Positions 7,853 through 16,611 of a stretch of 64,000 bases of DNA are shown here, in pieces. The notes beneath the pieces were generated by a model. That model had not been told where the DNA came from. It did not search any database and saw only the letters and a list, made by a program, of their open reading frames with translations. The stretch is from Sphingobacterium sp. JB170. GTDB lineage: Bacteria; Bacteroidota; Bacteroidia; Sphingobacteriales; Sphingobacteriaceae. The stretch spans positions 1 to 64,000 of the forward strand of contig NZ_FUKU01000003.1 in NCBI RefSeq assembly GCF_900163865.1, read 5' to 3'. Made by a program: the position numbers and the translations under genes. How positions within the stretch are numbered: the first letter of the stretch is position 1; every line of letters begins with the position of its first letter.

Positions 7853-8620
7853 ATGAAAAACAAAACACTTGTTATGCTTACGCTGCTGTCGGCTGTAAGT
7901 TTCGCATCTCTTGCACAAACACAAATTATCGCTCATCGTGGTGCATGGAAGAATACGAATTTTCCACAGAACTCAATAGCATCCTTGAATGCTGCGATTG
8001 AACAAAAGCTTTGGGGGGCGGAATTCGATGTGCACCTAACAAAAGACGATGTACTTGTCGTTAACCATGATATAGATTTCTACGGCATTGACATCGCGAC
8101 ATCGACCTATGAAGAACTATTAACAAAAAAGCATCCAAATGGCGAAAGTATCCCAACGCTAGAGGAATATTTGAAAGAAGGACTCAAACAAGATGAGGTG
8201 ACGTTGGTCTTGGAATTGAAAACCAATAAACTCGGCACCGAGCGGACATTAAAAGCCGCAGATCTTACCGTAGCAGCTGTTAAAAAGCTGAAAGCAAAAA
8301 AGGCGGTGGAATATATTGCTTTTAGTTACGATGCCTGCGTTCACTTGCGGGAACTTGATAAAAAAGCAAAGATCCATTACCTCAACGGAGATAAAACTCC
8401 GCGGGAATTGAAGGATTCGAAGCTTGATGGATTTGATTATAATCTTTCGGTCTTGAAGAAACACCCTACGTGGATTAAAGAAGCGAAAGATCTAAAATTG
8501 AAAACTAATGTATGGACGGTAAATTCGGAAGCGGATATGATTTACTTCTTGGAGCAGAATGTTGATTATATCACGACAGACCAACCGGAATTGTTACGTA
8601 CTGTTCAAGAAAAAAAATAA
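7853..8620 (+). CDS. Secreted glycerophosphodiester phosphodiesterase family protein
   Basis: 255 residues. A signal peptide (cleavage after about residue 21, SLA-Q) leads into a TIM-barrel phosphodiesterase domain. HRG at 28-30, EFDVHLTKD at about 57-65 and NHD at about 72-74 are the metal- and substrate-binding motifs. The loop after HRG reads PQNS where the family consensus is PENT, replacing a metal-binding glutamate with glutamine; related Bacteroidota proteins show the same change. It would release alcohols from glycerophosphodiesters in the periplasm. The EEP-domain gene follows after 9 bases. Confidence 0.85.
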   Translation: MKNKTLVMLTLLSAVSFASLAQTQIIAHRGAWKNTNFPQNSIASLNAAIEQKLWGAEFDVHLTKDDVLVVNHDIDFYGIDIATSTYEELLTKKHPNGESIPTLEEYLKEGLKQDEVTLVLELKTNKLGTERTLKAADLTVAAVKKLKAKKAVEYIAFSYDACVHLRELDKKAKIHYLNGDKTPRELKDSKLDGFDYNLSVLKKHPTWIKEAKDLKLKTNVWTVNSEADMIYFLEQNVDYITTDQPELLRTVQEKK

Positions 8621-8629
8621 ATTGCGAGT

Positions 8630-9463
8630 ATGAAAAAGTTAGTAGTAGCTGCGGTGTTTGTTCTTGGGTTCCTAAGTTCGCGCGCGCAAGAATTAACGGT
8701 CGCAACTTTCAATATTCGTATGAAAACTGATGCCGATACGGGTAACCTTTGGGACGATCGTAAAAGTGCGCTTACGGGCCTGATTAAGTTCCATGAGTTT
8801 GAGATTTTTGGTGTACAAGAGGCCTTTCACATGCAATTAGACGACGTAAAAGGTGCCTTACCAGGCTTTTCGTATGTGGGCGTAGGCCGTGATGACGGTG
8901 CACAGAAAGGAGAGCATTCGGCAATATTTTTTAATACAAAGCGGTTTAAAGCAATAAAAGATGGCACGTTCTGGCTCTCGCCAACCGATACGGAACATCC
9001 TAATAAAGGGTGGGATGCTGCACTTCCGCGGATATGTACTTGGGGTGTTTTCGAGGATATAGAAAATGGCAAACAGTTTATTTTCATGAATACCCATTTC
9101 GATCATGTGGGCGTGAAGGCCCGCAGCGAAAGTGCAAAACTTATCTTGGCTAAGGCAACAGAGTTTGCTAGTGGTTTGCCGCTGATCCTTACTGGAGACT
9201 TTAATATCGACGAGAATAACGAAGCTTATTCTACACTGGCCAAAAGCGGTGTCGTTCATGATATTTATGATCTGGCCCAAATAGTATACGAACCTAATTC
9301 GACATTTAACGCTTGGGGTAAAAGGATTAGCCCAAAAGGACGCATTGATCATATATTTGTAACCAAACCTTTCAAGGTCCATAAATATGGGATCCTGACG
9401 GATACTTATTTGGGTAAATTCCCTTCTGATCATTTTCCGGTAATTGGTGTCTTGGAGTGGTAA
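8630..9463 (+). CDS. Secreted endonuclease/exonuclease/phosphatase family protein
   Basis: 277 residues with a signal peptide (cleavage near residue 19, SRA-Q). The EEP fold is shown by TFNIRM at about 25-30, VQEAF at about 62-66, NTHFDHVG, GDFNID at about 187 and the closing SDHFPV. This catalytic set of Asn, Glu, Asp and His is shared by sphingomyelinases, inositol phosphatases and nucleases. Bacteroidota secreted members of this length are usually annotated as phosphodiesterases without known substrate. The neighbouring glycerophosphodiesterase hints at a common role in phosphate or lipid headgroup salvage; that is inference. Confidence 0.85.
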   Translation: MKKLVVAAVFVLGFLSSRAQELTVATFNIRMKTDADTGNLWDDRKSALTGLIKFHEFEIFGVQEAFHMQLDDVKGALPGFSYVGVGRDDGAQKGEHSAIFFNTKRFKAIKDGTFWLSPTDTEHPNKGWDAALPRICTWGVFEDIENGKQFIFMNTHFDHVGVKARSESAKLILAKATEFASGLPLILTGDFNIDENNEAYSTLAKSGVVHDIYDLAQIVYEPNSTFNAWGKRISPKGRIDHIFVTKPFKVHKYGILTDTYLGKFPSDHFPVIGVLEW

Positions 9464-9511
9464 TAATGGAATGACATTTGCACTGCCAGAAGCAAAATTA
9501 AATTAAACAAC

Positions 9512-10309
9512 GTGAAGAAGAAAAGTATAGGTTTTTGTTTGTTAGGGATATTGTTATTCGGCGTGCTGAATACGCAGGCTCAAGTCGGTTCGAAATTGAA
9601 AGGGATATTAGGAAAGCTTGACACTACGGTAAATGCTCGCTCGGCGCAGAAGCAACAAACTGCTGCAGTGGATACGACAGAAATTTCGGAAACAGAAGCT
9701 AATAATGCGGTGAAGCAAGCCTTGAGTAATGGACTGCAGGCGAGCGTGAAATCATTGGCTGTTCAGGACGGCTTTTTAGGAGACGCAGCGGTAAAGATAT
9801 TGATGCCTTCCGAAGTGCAAAAAGTCGAAAAGGCGCTGCGCGCGGTCGGAATGGGAAGTGTCTGTGATCAGTTCATCTCGAGTATGAACAGAGCAGCCGA
9901 GACTGCCGTTGGTGAGGCTGGAGGTGTATTCGTAAATTCACTTTCTAAGATGTCGATATCCGATGTCTATTCTATTTTATTGAGCGGAGAGCAAAATGCG
10001 GCGACGAGTTATTTTAAGACCAGTACGACCGATGAGTTGACGAGTAAATTTAGTCCAATTGTCGAGTCAGCGATGGGTAGTAATAATGTTACCACCTATT
10101 GGGAACAATTGTCGACGGCATATAACAAACTTCCGATGGTAAGTAAGGTAGAACCGGATCTTACGGCCTATGTGACTTCAAAAGCGATTGACGGTCTATT
10201 CATTAAAGTTGCTGACCAGGAGCTGAAGATACGCAACAACCTCGGCGGAGCACGTTCGAGCGAGCTGTTAACAAAGGTGTTTGGCTGGGCAGATGCGCAA
10301 AAAAAATAA
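9512..10309 (+). CDS. DUF4197 domain-containing exported protein
   Basis: 265 residues. GTG at 9512 opens a clear signal peptide (basic MKKK, hydrophobic core, cleavage near NTQA-Q at residue 24). The rest is helical and matches DUF4197: a KQALSNGLQASVK segment, ILMPSEVQK, an FKTSTTDELTSKFSPIV stretch and a C-terminal TSKAIDGLFIKVADQE before a short hydrophobic end. The function of this proteobacterial and Bacteroidota family is not known. It lies 48 bases after the EEP gene and is followed by a long hairpin, so it is probably the last gene of the 7853-10309 transcript. Confidence 0.85.
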   Translation: MKKKSIGFCLLGILLFGVLNTQAQVGSKLKGILGKLDTTVNARSAQKQQTAAVDTTEISETEANNAVKQALSNGLQASVKSLAVQDGFLGDAAVKILMPSEVQKVEKALRAVGMGSVCDQFISSMNRAAETAVGEAGGVFVNSLSKMSISDVYSILLSGEQNAATSYFKTSTTDELTSKFSPIVESAMGSNNVTTYWEQLSTAYNKLPMVSKVEPDLTAYVTSKAIDGLFIKVADQELKIRNNLGGARSSELLTKVFGWADAQKK

Positions 10310-10350
10310 ATTGCTTATCTAGCACTGCGGACGAGTTTTCGAAGATGGTA

Positions 10351-10390
10351 ACACAAAAGAGTGAAAGGTGATCCTTCCACTCTTTTGTGT
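10351..10390 (+). terminator. Long hairpin after DUF4197
   Basis: Arms of 18 bases (10351-10368 and 10373-10390) pair with one mismatch around a TGAT loop. There is no following T run, so this could be a factor-assisted terminator or an mRNA end-protecting hairpin. Confidence 0.6.
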
Positions 10391-10450
10391 GAAATAGACC
10401 AGTGGAATGTCTATTTTGCTCTTATGCATGATAATTGTTGCCAAACTTGC

Positions 10451-10458
10451 TATTTTTG
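10451..10458 (+). promoter_or_regulatory. pepT: TAnnTTTG box upstream of pepT
   Basis: TATTTTTG lies 21 bases before the ATG at 10480. No -33 box at good spacing was found, so this rests on the -7 element alone. Confidence 0.4.
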
Positions 10459-10479
10459 ATTGATAAATGATTTATAGAT

Positions 10480-11742
10480 ATGTCGGATAACACTATTAAT
10501 ATTAAAGAATATAACGTTTTGCAACGATTTCTGCGTTACGTAAAGGTGGATACGGAGTCGGACCCCCATTCCATATCATTTCCTTCAACGTCCAAGCAAA
10601 AGGATTTGAGCCGCATTTTAGTTCAGGAGTTATTGGAAATGGGTATAGAGGATGCACATTTGGATGAATTCGGATATGTTTATGCGACCATTCCTTCGAA
10701 TTCGGAAAAGAAGAATGTCCCTGTAATTTGTTTTTGTTCGCATGTCGATACGTCTCCCGACTGTTCAGGGAAGGATGTGAAACCGATTGTCCATGAAAAT
10801 TATCAAGGTGGAGATATTATTCTCCCGGATGACCCGAAAGTGGTTATTCGCCCGCTAGATCATCCCGATTTACGAGATCAGATCGGTACAGATGTGGTAA
10901 CTGCTAGCGGAACAACGCTTCTAGGGGCTGATGATAAGGCGGGTGTCGCAGAAATAATGGAAGCGGCGCACATATTGATGAATAGCCCAGCGATCAAGCA
11001 TGGCGAAATTAAAATTCTGTTTACTCCAGATGAAGAGGTGGGGCAAGGCGTAAAGCATATCGATATTAAAAAACTCGGAGCACAGTTTGCTTATACTATG
11101 GACGGCGAGAAGGCTGGAACAATTGAAGATGAAACATTTTCTGCCGATGGTGTTCGAGTGACTATTCAAGGGGTTTCGGTTCACCCGGGTTTTGCACGCG
11201 GTAAAATGGTAAGTGCACTAAAAGTCGCCGCAGCGATTGTTAATAATCTGCCAAAAGATAGGATCTCGCCGGAGACGACTAGCGGCAAGGAGGGGTTTGT
11301 TCATCCCACGAACCTATCGGGAGGCGTCGATATTGCGCAAATTGAATTTATCGTTCGTGATCATAAGACTGCACAATTAATTCAACATGAGCAAACCTTG
11401 CGTGAAGTGGTCGAGCGTACCCTCGTAGATTTTGCTGGTGCGAGCTATGAGTTCGAAGTTACCGAGCAATACCGGAACATGAAAGAGGTGCTCGATCAGC
11501 ATCCTGAAATTATTGAAATCGGTCTTGAGGCAATTCGCAGGGTGGGACTTCGCGCAGAACGTAGAAGCATTCGTGGGGGGACCGACGGTTCACGCCTCTC
11601 ATTTATGGGGCTTCCCTGTCCCAACGTATTTACCGGAGGGCATGCATTTCATGGGAAAATGGAATGGGTAAGTCGTCAAGATATGGAGAAGGCCGTATCG
11701 ACGGTTTTGCACATTGTAAACATTTGGGAAGAAAGAGCATAG
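10480..11742 (+). CDS. pepT: Peptidase T (tripeptide aminopeptidase)
   Basis: 420 residues, the normal length for PepT (M20B). It removes the N-terminal residue from tripeptides using two zinc ions. The metal ligands and catalytic residues are in order: HVDT at about 87-90, GADDKAG at about 147-153, DEEVGQG at about 182-188, MDG at about 206, and HAFHGKMEW near 388-396. A dimerisation domain lies between about 215 and 330. It is cytosolic, with no signal peptide. The nitroreductase and NlpE-like genes follow at short distance and may share its transcript. Confidence 0.93.
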   Translation: MSDNTINIKEYNVLQRFLRYVKVDTESDPHSISFPSTSKQKDLSRILVQELLEMGIEDAHLDEFGYVYATIPSNSEKKNVPVICFCSHVDTSPDCSGKDVKPIVHENYQGGDIILPDDPKVVIRPLDHPDLRDQIGTDVVTASGTTLLGADDKAGVAEIMEAAHILMNSPAIKHGEIKILFTPDEEVGQGVKHIDIKKLGAQFAYTMDGEKAGTIEDETFSADGVRVTIQGVSVHPGFARGKMVSALKVAAAIVNNLPKDRISPETTSGKEGFVHPTNLSGGVDIAQIEFIVRDHKTAQLIQHEQTLREVVERTLVDFAGASYEFEVTEQYRNMKEVLDQHPEIIEIGLEAIRRVGLRAERRSIRGGTDGSRLSFMGLPCPNVFTGGHAFHGKMEWVSRQDMEKAVSTVLHIVNIWEERA

Positions 11743-11780
11743 AAAGCGATTATAAACAATACATTATATAACATAAGAAT

Positions 11781-12344
11781 ATGTCAAACGAAGTATTAAA
11801 AGCAATACAATATAGAAGAACGGTTAATCAGATAAGCTTTACGGATCAGCCAATTAGTAAAGCAGATATTGAAGTTATATTGGAAGCGGCCAACGCGGCG
11901 CCTACCCATAAACGTACGCAGCCATGGCGTTTTGTTGTATTTCAAGATCAAGGTCTTCAACGCTTAGGTGAGGAGCTGAGTCGCATTTACAAGGAAATAA
12001 CACCGGTTGAAAAATATACCGAGGTTGCCGAGCAAAACATGGCGAAAAAAGCGACAATGTCAAATGTCGCTTTGGCGATCATTGTCGACTATTCGGGTGA
12101 TCTACCTGAATGGGAGGAATTAGCAGCTACTGCATGTGCGGTACAGAATATATGGTTAGCCGCATATTCGTTAGGTATTGGCGGGTATTGGGCGACACCG
12201 GGACTTATTAACCATCTTGAAGGATTTCTGAAATTAGAACCAAACCAAAAATGTATTGGATTGTTCTATATGGGGCACCATGACGGTGAACCTCGCGAAC
12301 CTGTGCGTACTCCGGTTGCAGAGAAAGTGCGCTGGGAGGACTAG
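11781..12344 (+). CDS. Nitroreductase family protein
   Basis: 187 residues, FMN-binding nitroreductase fold. The N-terminal RRTVNQI segment at about 12-18 and AANAAPTHKRTQPWRFVV at about 37-54 form the phosphate and isoalloxazine contacts. The IGGYWATPG loop near 132-140 corresponds to the conserved glycine-rich turn before the C-terminal dimer arm. Length and motifs are closest to YdjA-type small nitroreductases. The natural electron acceptor is unknown. It starts 38 bases after pepT and is followed after 34 bases by the NlpE-like lipoprotein. Confidence 0.87.
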   Translation: MSNEVLKAIQYRRTVNQISFTDQPISKADIEVILEAANAAPTHKRTQPWRFVVFQDQGLQRLGEELSRIYKEITPVEKYTEVAEQNMAKKATMSNVALAIIVDYSGDLPEWEELAATACAVQNIWLAAYSLGIGGYWATPGLINHLEGFLKLEPNQKCIGLFYMGHHDGEPREPVRTPVAEKVRWED

Positions 12345-12378
12345 ATCGCATAAAAGAGATTATCAAACGTTAAATATT

Positions 12379-12822
12379 ATGAAATTTTTATTACCATTAT
12401 TTGCGCTATCTGTATGTTTATTTTCATGCGGACAGCCCACGACTTCGGACAGTGTAGAATCGCCTGCTTTAGACACCATGGAACCCGTGGTGGATACCGA
12501 GCATACCTCCCAAAACTCGCTCGATTGGGCGGGTACGTATGAAACGACTCTTCCATGCGCAGATTGCCCGGGAATTAAGAGTATCATCACCCTTAACAGT
12601 GATGAAACATTTGCCATCAGTAATGAATATCTTGAACGTAACACGATAAATAAGGATAATGGTAAGTTTATGTGGCATGATAACGGTTCAATCGTCCATT
12701 TGAGAGCGGACGAAACAAACGTTCAATTGAAAGTTGGTGAGAACAAACTGATTCAGCTTGATGCGGATGGTAATGTGATCGATGGCGAGCTCGCCGATAT
12801 GTACATATACGAAAAACAGTAG
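12379..12822 (+). CDS. NlpE N-terminal-like lipoprotein
   Basis: 147 residues from ATG at 12379. A lipoprotein signal ends at C17 (LFSC), so the protein is anchored in the envelope. After a serine/threonine-rich linker the mature part matches the N-terminal barrel of NlpE: WAGTYETTLPC-ADCPG with the CxxC pair at residues 60 and 63. In Escherichia coli NlpE senses copper and lipoprotein trafficking stress; here only that barrel is present and no signalling partner is adjacent. A longer open frame begins inside the nitroreductase gene but would bury the signal peptide, so it was rejected. Confidence 0.85.
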   Translation: MKFLLPLFALSVCLFSCGQPTTSDSVESPALDTMEPVVDTEHTSQNSLDWAGTYETTLPCADCPGIKSIITLNSDETFAISNEYLERNTINKDNGKFMWHDNGSIVHLRADETNVQLKVGENKLIQLDADGNVIDGELADMYIYEKQ

Positions 12823-12892
12823 CCTCTACAAAAAACACGCGTTGCCAGTGCCCATAATCCGAAAGGTCTGGTAACGTTTGATTTTACGGGGA

Positions 12893-13897
12893 TTACCCAA
12901 CAAGATATCTCCCTCCGGGAGTTTTACGTACGATCATACAAAAAATAAGGCATAGAAAAAGCGTGCAAATCGTTGCTGCGGGTATTTTCCAAACGACTGG
13001 AAGAGTGATAAGTGGGTGTACAAAGTTTAAAACAATGATATGCACCAAATAGATGCCAAAGCTATGGGTGTCAATTTGATGGATCCAATGTGGCAAGGGT
13101 TTTTTAACTACAGATTTGAAAAACAGGAATACCACTGCTGATAATAGCGCATTGTTCACCCCTAAGTAGTTGTAATATGTTGGGGTATATGTCTCGGCGC
13201 GGCTGCTGAGGAGGAACGTTCCCCAAGTGTTCAAAACCCCGACGGCTACAGCGAGTACTAGTAATAGCCACCAGGATACATTAAAATCCTTTTTTGCCAA
13301 AAAATACCCCAGAAATAGATACCCAATATATCCTGAAAAAACCGTGAGGTCCACTGCGGGTAAATAGCTGTTAAACTCGTTGTTCATGATCAGTAGGGAT
13401 GCTGCCCACAGCGCGAGTAAAAGGACCATTTCGTTTTGACTTGCCTGATGGACAATCATTCGCAGGAAGGGAATAGCCAGATATAACCCCACAATCATAT
13501 ACAGAAACCATAAATGCGCACTAGCACCGTGCAATATCTTTTGGATACTCGTTTCGACGACCTGGGGAAAAGGTAGTACAATGAACGGAGTGTAACGGTA
13601 AAAATAATAAATCAAATATATCAGTGTCCATATGGCAAAGGGAATACAAATTTTTGCCAGTCTTTTCTTGTAGAAATCCAGTGTATTTTCCTTTTTGCCG
13701 AGCAACAAAGCCCCGGATATCATCACAAAAATTGGAATACTAAAACGAGAAAAGCTATTTAACGTATTGGCATAATTCCAATTGAAGGCTTTCGCATCAA
13801 AATGATTTAAGTAACCCGTGGAGGCATGAATTAGAATGACGAGTATCGTGGCTAATACGCGTAGGGCTGAAATATAAGGTATGGGCATAGATTGCAT
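12893..13897 (-). CDS. Membrane acyltransferase, acyltransferase-3 family
   Basis: 334 residues from ATG at 13897 with about ten transmembrane helices. The family signature is present: a first helix with RVLATILVILIHAS, whose arginine and histidine are the expected catalytic pair, then the FSIPIFVMISGALLL helix. Members transfer acetyl or succinyl groups to surface sugars (OafA, WecH). The glycan target is not evident, as no polysaccharide cluster surrounds it. An open frame continues 36 codons upstream but lacks membrane-protein character there, so the internal start was chosen. It is convergent with the NlpE-like gene. Confidence 0.82.
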   Translation of the reverse strand: MQSMPIPYISALRVLATILVILIHASTGYLNHFDAKAFNWNYANTLNSFSRFSIPIFVMISGALLLGKKENTLDFYKKRLAKICIPFAIWTLIYLIYYFYRYTPFIVLPFPQVVETSIQKILHGASAHLWFLYMIVGLYLAIPFLRMIVHQASQNEMVLLLALWAASLLIMNNEFNSYLPAVDLTVFSGYIGYLFLGYFLAKKDFNVSWWLLLVLAVAVGVLNTWGTFLLSSRAETYTPTYYNYLGVNNALLSAVVFLFFKSVVKKPLPHWIHQIDTHSFGIYLVHIIVLNFVHPLITLPVVWKIPAATICTLFLCLIFCMIVRKTPGGRYLVG

Positions 13898-14097
13898 TTT
13901 TAAAGGTAATGAAAACAGAACAACTTCAACATGTGCCGCCCCGCTGCCTATTTCAGTCACAGGCATTTTATGCGTTCTAACCGGCGCGCTATTAAAATCT
14001 TGCACTAACGTGTCAGAAAATCGTTATTTTGAGGCCTAGATTTAATAACATTTTGAGAACGCTACAATGTAATGGTAAAAAATAATTAAATTGCATC

Positions 14098-14886
14098 ATG
14101 GGATTTGCCACAAAAAAGACAAAACGGTGGGAGCTGCAGAAGCTGACATGGACATTCATATCGATTGTTATGATTATTCCGTTGCCTGTCCATTTATTTC
14201 CCTTCGTTATGTTGTCCCAGGCGAAAAAGGGTAAAATTAGATCTTGGTATGCTTCAGGAATTGCACTTTTGTTGGTCGAAATTGGCTTGTTCGCTTCATT
14301 TATATTCTATTTTGGGGCCTTCTCAACGGGCATGTTACTTACGCTGGCGGGATCGGTAACTTCCTATATTGTAGGAAATGGCTTGCTTTTGAACAGGGCC
14401 AAGCCGTTATTACAACGATTGGAGCTTGGCGAAATTCGTACACTAGCCTGGATACCGACGGCATCTTCACGCAACAGGCTTCAATCACTACCCCAAGCTA
14501 CCCTTGACACCCCGCAGTTATTTATTGAGCGGCTGCTGCACTGGCGTAAAGAGATAAACAACCGCTTGATTCATCAAAATATAGATAAAATTATTCATCT
14601 CTTTCAACTACTTGAAAAAAATGATAAGCAGGAAGCCGAGAAATTTCTAGTGCGGCACGCCACCGTTGTGAATGTGCTCATGAAATACGATGAAATTGAA
14701 AATTCGAACCTATACAACAACATTACCGCGGAATCGATGCGTAAACTGGAAGATGTTATTTCCAAGGCTGCGATAGCGATCGAACAGGAGGTAACCAATC
14801 AGTTTCAAATGGGGATACTCGATGTGTCTGCAGAGACGGATGTGTATATTCAAACACTAAAAAATAGAAACCTTTTAAAAGAATAG
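14098..14886 (+). CDS. XpaC-like membrane protein paired with TelA
   Basis: 262 residues. Two or three hydrophobic segments lie within residues 20-100, followed by a long helical cytosolic part. The C-terminal end (QMGILDVSAETDVYIQTLK) resembles the closing helix of the 5-bromo-4-chloroindolyl phosphate hydrolysis family (XpaC). In Firmicutes xpaC is the direct neighbour of the TelA-like yceH, and here too a TelA gene follows after 2 bases. The identity therefore rests on weak sequence similarity plus strong context. Despite the family name, no phosphatase motif is visible. Confidence 0.6.
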   Translation: MGFATKKTKRWELQKLTWTFISIVMIIPLPVHLFPFVMLSQAKKGKIRSWYASGIALLLVEIGLFASFIFYFGAFSTGMLLTLAGSVTSYIVGNGLLLNRAKPLLQRLELGEIRTLAWIPTASSRNRLQSLPQATLDTPQLFIERLLHWRKEINNRLIHQNIDKIIHLFQLLEKNDKQEAEKFLVRHATVVNVLMKYDEIENSNLYNNITAESMRKLEDVISKAAIAIEQEVTNQFQMGILDVSAETDVYIQTLKNRNLLKE

Positions 14887-14888
14887 AT

Positions 14889-15995
14889 ATGGCTAACCTT
14901 GATTTAACGGTAAGTGATGATAATAATGAGAACAAAAATAAGTCGCTTGATGTAAATTTTACACCGGAGGAAAAAAATGCGATCCAACAGTATAAAGATA
15001 AAATCAATTTAACGTCCACCACGGACGTTATCCAGTTCGGTGTGGGCAGTCAAACGAAAGTTAGCAACTTCTCCAACGAAATTCTTAAACAGGTTCGTAC
15101 CCGCGATATGGGTGGGGCAGAAGATATCCTGCTTAATTTGCGGTCAGATATAAAATCCTTTGATGAGAAGCTAAACAAAAAGCCTCTGATCCCTTTTTTT
15201 GATAATGTAAAGAAAAAAGTGAAGCGGATGAAAACCGAGTACCAGTCTGTTGAGACCAACATCCACCAGATTGAACTCAAAATGGAGGGGCATTACAAGA
15301 ATTTGGCCAAGGATGTAAATATTTTCGATAAGTTGTTTACGGAGAATCAGAACTATTTTAAAGAGCTCTCTTTGTATATTGCTGCTGGTGAACAAAAGCT
15401 CGAGGAAGCACATGGGACAACCTTACCGCAGTTGAAAGCTGAAGCTGAGCAATCCGGCGACCAGCATAAAGTTCAAGCCTATAAGGACATGGAGCAGCAC
15501 GTTGTTCGTTTCGAACGTAAAGTTCACGACTTGAAATTAACGCGTATGGTAGTTCTTCAAACTGCTCCGCAGATTCGTTTAATACAAAATAACAGTTCTG
15601 CTTTAATGGAGAAGATACAATCATCTCTCGTTAATACCATCCCCTTGTGGAAGAATCAAATGGTGCTCACGCTCGGTATTGCACATTCACAACGAGCACT
15701 CGAAGCGCAGAAGGCTATTACCGATGCAACCAATGAACTACTTACACGTAATTCACAAATGTTGAAAGACTCGACAATTAATATTGCCAAAGAAACCGAA
15801 CGTGGTATCGTAGACATTGAAACGATCAAAAAGGCGAACCAAGATATTGTCGCTACTATCGATCAGGTGTTGCAGATACAACGAGAAGGACGTGAAAAAC
15901 GAAAAGTAGTAGAGCAGGAACTATTGCAGGCGGAAACTGAGCTAAAAAAGCATACGCTTAAGTCGGCCAGCGACGATAATAAGTTGATTAACTAA
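14889..15995 (+). CDS. Toxic anion resistance protein, TelA/KlaA family
   Basis: 368 residues, nearly all helical and coiled-coil, without signal peptide or membrane segment. It matches the TelA family: FTPEEKNAIQQYKDKI near the start, an FGVGSQTKVSNFSNEIL segment, a LIPFFDNVKKKVKRM stretch at about 98-113 and a C-terminal WKNQMVLTLGIAHSQRALEAQK. TelA proteins are linked to tellurite, colicin and envelope-stress resistance, with no known biochemical activity. It sits 2 bases after the XpaC-like gene and surely shares its mRNA. No ter (terZDE) genes are nearby. Confidence 0.88.
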   Translation: MANLDLTVSDDNNENKNKSLDVNFTPEEKNAIQQYKDKINLTSTTDVIQFGVGSQTKVSNFSNEILKQVRTRDMGGAEDILLNLRSDIKSFDEKLNKKPLIPFFDNVKKKVKRMKTEYQSVETNIHQIELKMEGHYKNLAKDVNIFDKLFTENQNYFKELSLYIAAGEQKLEEAHGTTLPQLKAEAEQSGDQHKVQAYKDMEQHVVRFERKVHDLKLTRMVVLQTAPQIRLIQNNSSALMEKIQSSLVNTIPLWKNQMVLTLGIAHSQRALEAQKAITDATNELLTRNSQMLKDSTINIAKETERGIVDIETIKKANQDIVATIDQVLQIQREGREKRKVVEQELLQAETELKKHTLKSASDDNKLIN

Positions 15996-16035
15996 AAAGC
16001 GCTTTTGATCCCGGTGCAAACCCACTTTTATTTTT

Positions 16036-16066
16036 CCAGCTAGATGGTTATTTCTCAGCTAGCTGG
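16036..16066. terminator. Weak hairpin between convergent genes
   Basis: CCAGCTAG (16036-16043) and CTAGCTGG (16059-16066) pair perfectly around a 15-base loop, between the telA-like gene and the convergent lipoprotein gene. There is no strong T tract on either side. Confidence 0.4.
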
Positions 16067-16073
16067 GGATAAA

Positions 16074-16607
16074 TTAATCCTCCCAGCGGCGTTTCGGTAC
16101 GCAAGAGATATTTTGTGTTTTGCGAAGAACGATCGGGCGTTGGTCAAACCGACTTTCCAGAACTAGGGAGTCGGCACTGTGAAACGCAATGCGATATCGT
16201 GGCAGATACGTCCCTGTTTTATAACAACCTGAAGCTTTGTATTTGCCATTAGGTTTGGTATATACTCCTTCGCCAATTAGACTGTCGCCTCGAACAACAT
16301 ACACCCCTTTGGCGTATTCGGTCCAATGGCCATCATTGTAGCACGAGTCGGGAATACGTTGCATCTTGGCGTGAACGTCCATTGTGGTGTACATTGAGTC
16401 ACAAATGAACTTAAACTGATGCAGGGTGTAATCTAACATTTGCTCTTGATGGGGGATGCTATCCTGTACCCAAATACCTTGTAAGAAAGATGATCCTTCA
16501 GTTTGCATCTCTGAGTGACGTACACAAGCGTTAGTAAGAAGAAGCATGCCTATCAATAATGATAGACATGCCTTTGTTAGTATATTTGTATTTGAAAAAA
16601 TTTTCAC
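16074..16607 (-). CDS. Hypothetical lipoprotein downstream of fumC
   Basis: 177 residues. The start is GTG at 16607, giving a basic N-terminus, a hydrophobic stretch and a lipobox LTNAC with the acylated cysteine near residue 28. The mature part has a WVQDSIP turn and several tyrosine-rich strands (YNDGHWTEYAKGVYVVRGD) that look like a small beta-barrel or lipocalin-like fold. I do not recognise the family. It starts 4 bases after the fumC stop, so it is co-transcribed with fumarase, but no functional link is apparent. Confidence 0.75.
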   Translation of the reverse strand: MKIFSNTNILTKACLSLLIGMLLLTNACVRHSEMQTEGSSFLQGIWVQDSIPHQEQMLDYTLHQFKFICDSMYTTMDVHAKMQRIPDSCYNDGHWTEYAKGVYVVRGDSLIGEGVYTKPNGKYKASGCYKTGTYLPRYRIAFHSADSLVLESRFDQRPIVLRKTQNISCVPKRRWED

Positions 16608-16611
16608 CGTG

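Noticed and set aside
8858..9433. 191-codon open frame on the minus strand
   Set aside because: It lies fully antisense to the secreted EEP-domain gene, whose catalytic motifs are clear; the antisense translation shows no domain or signal.
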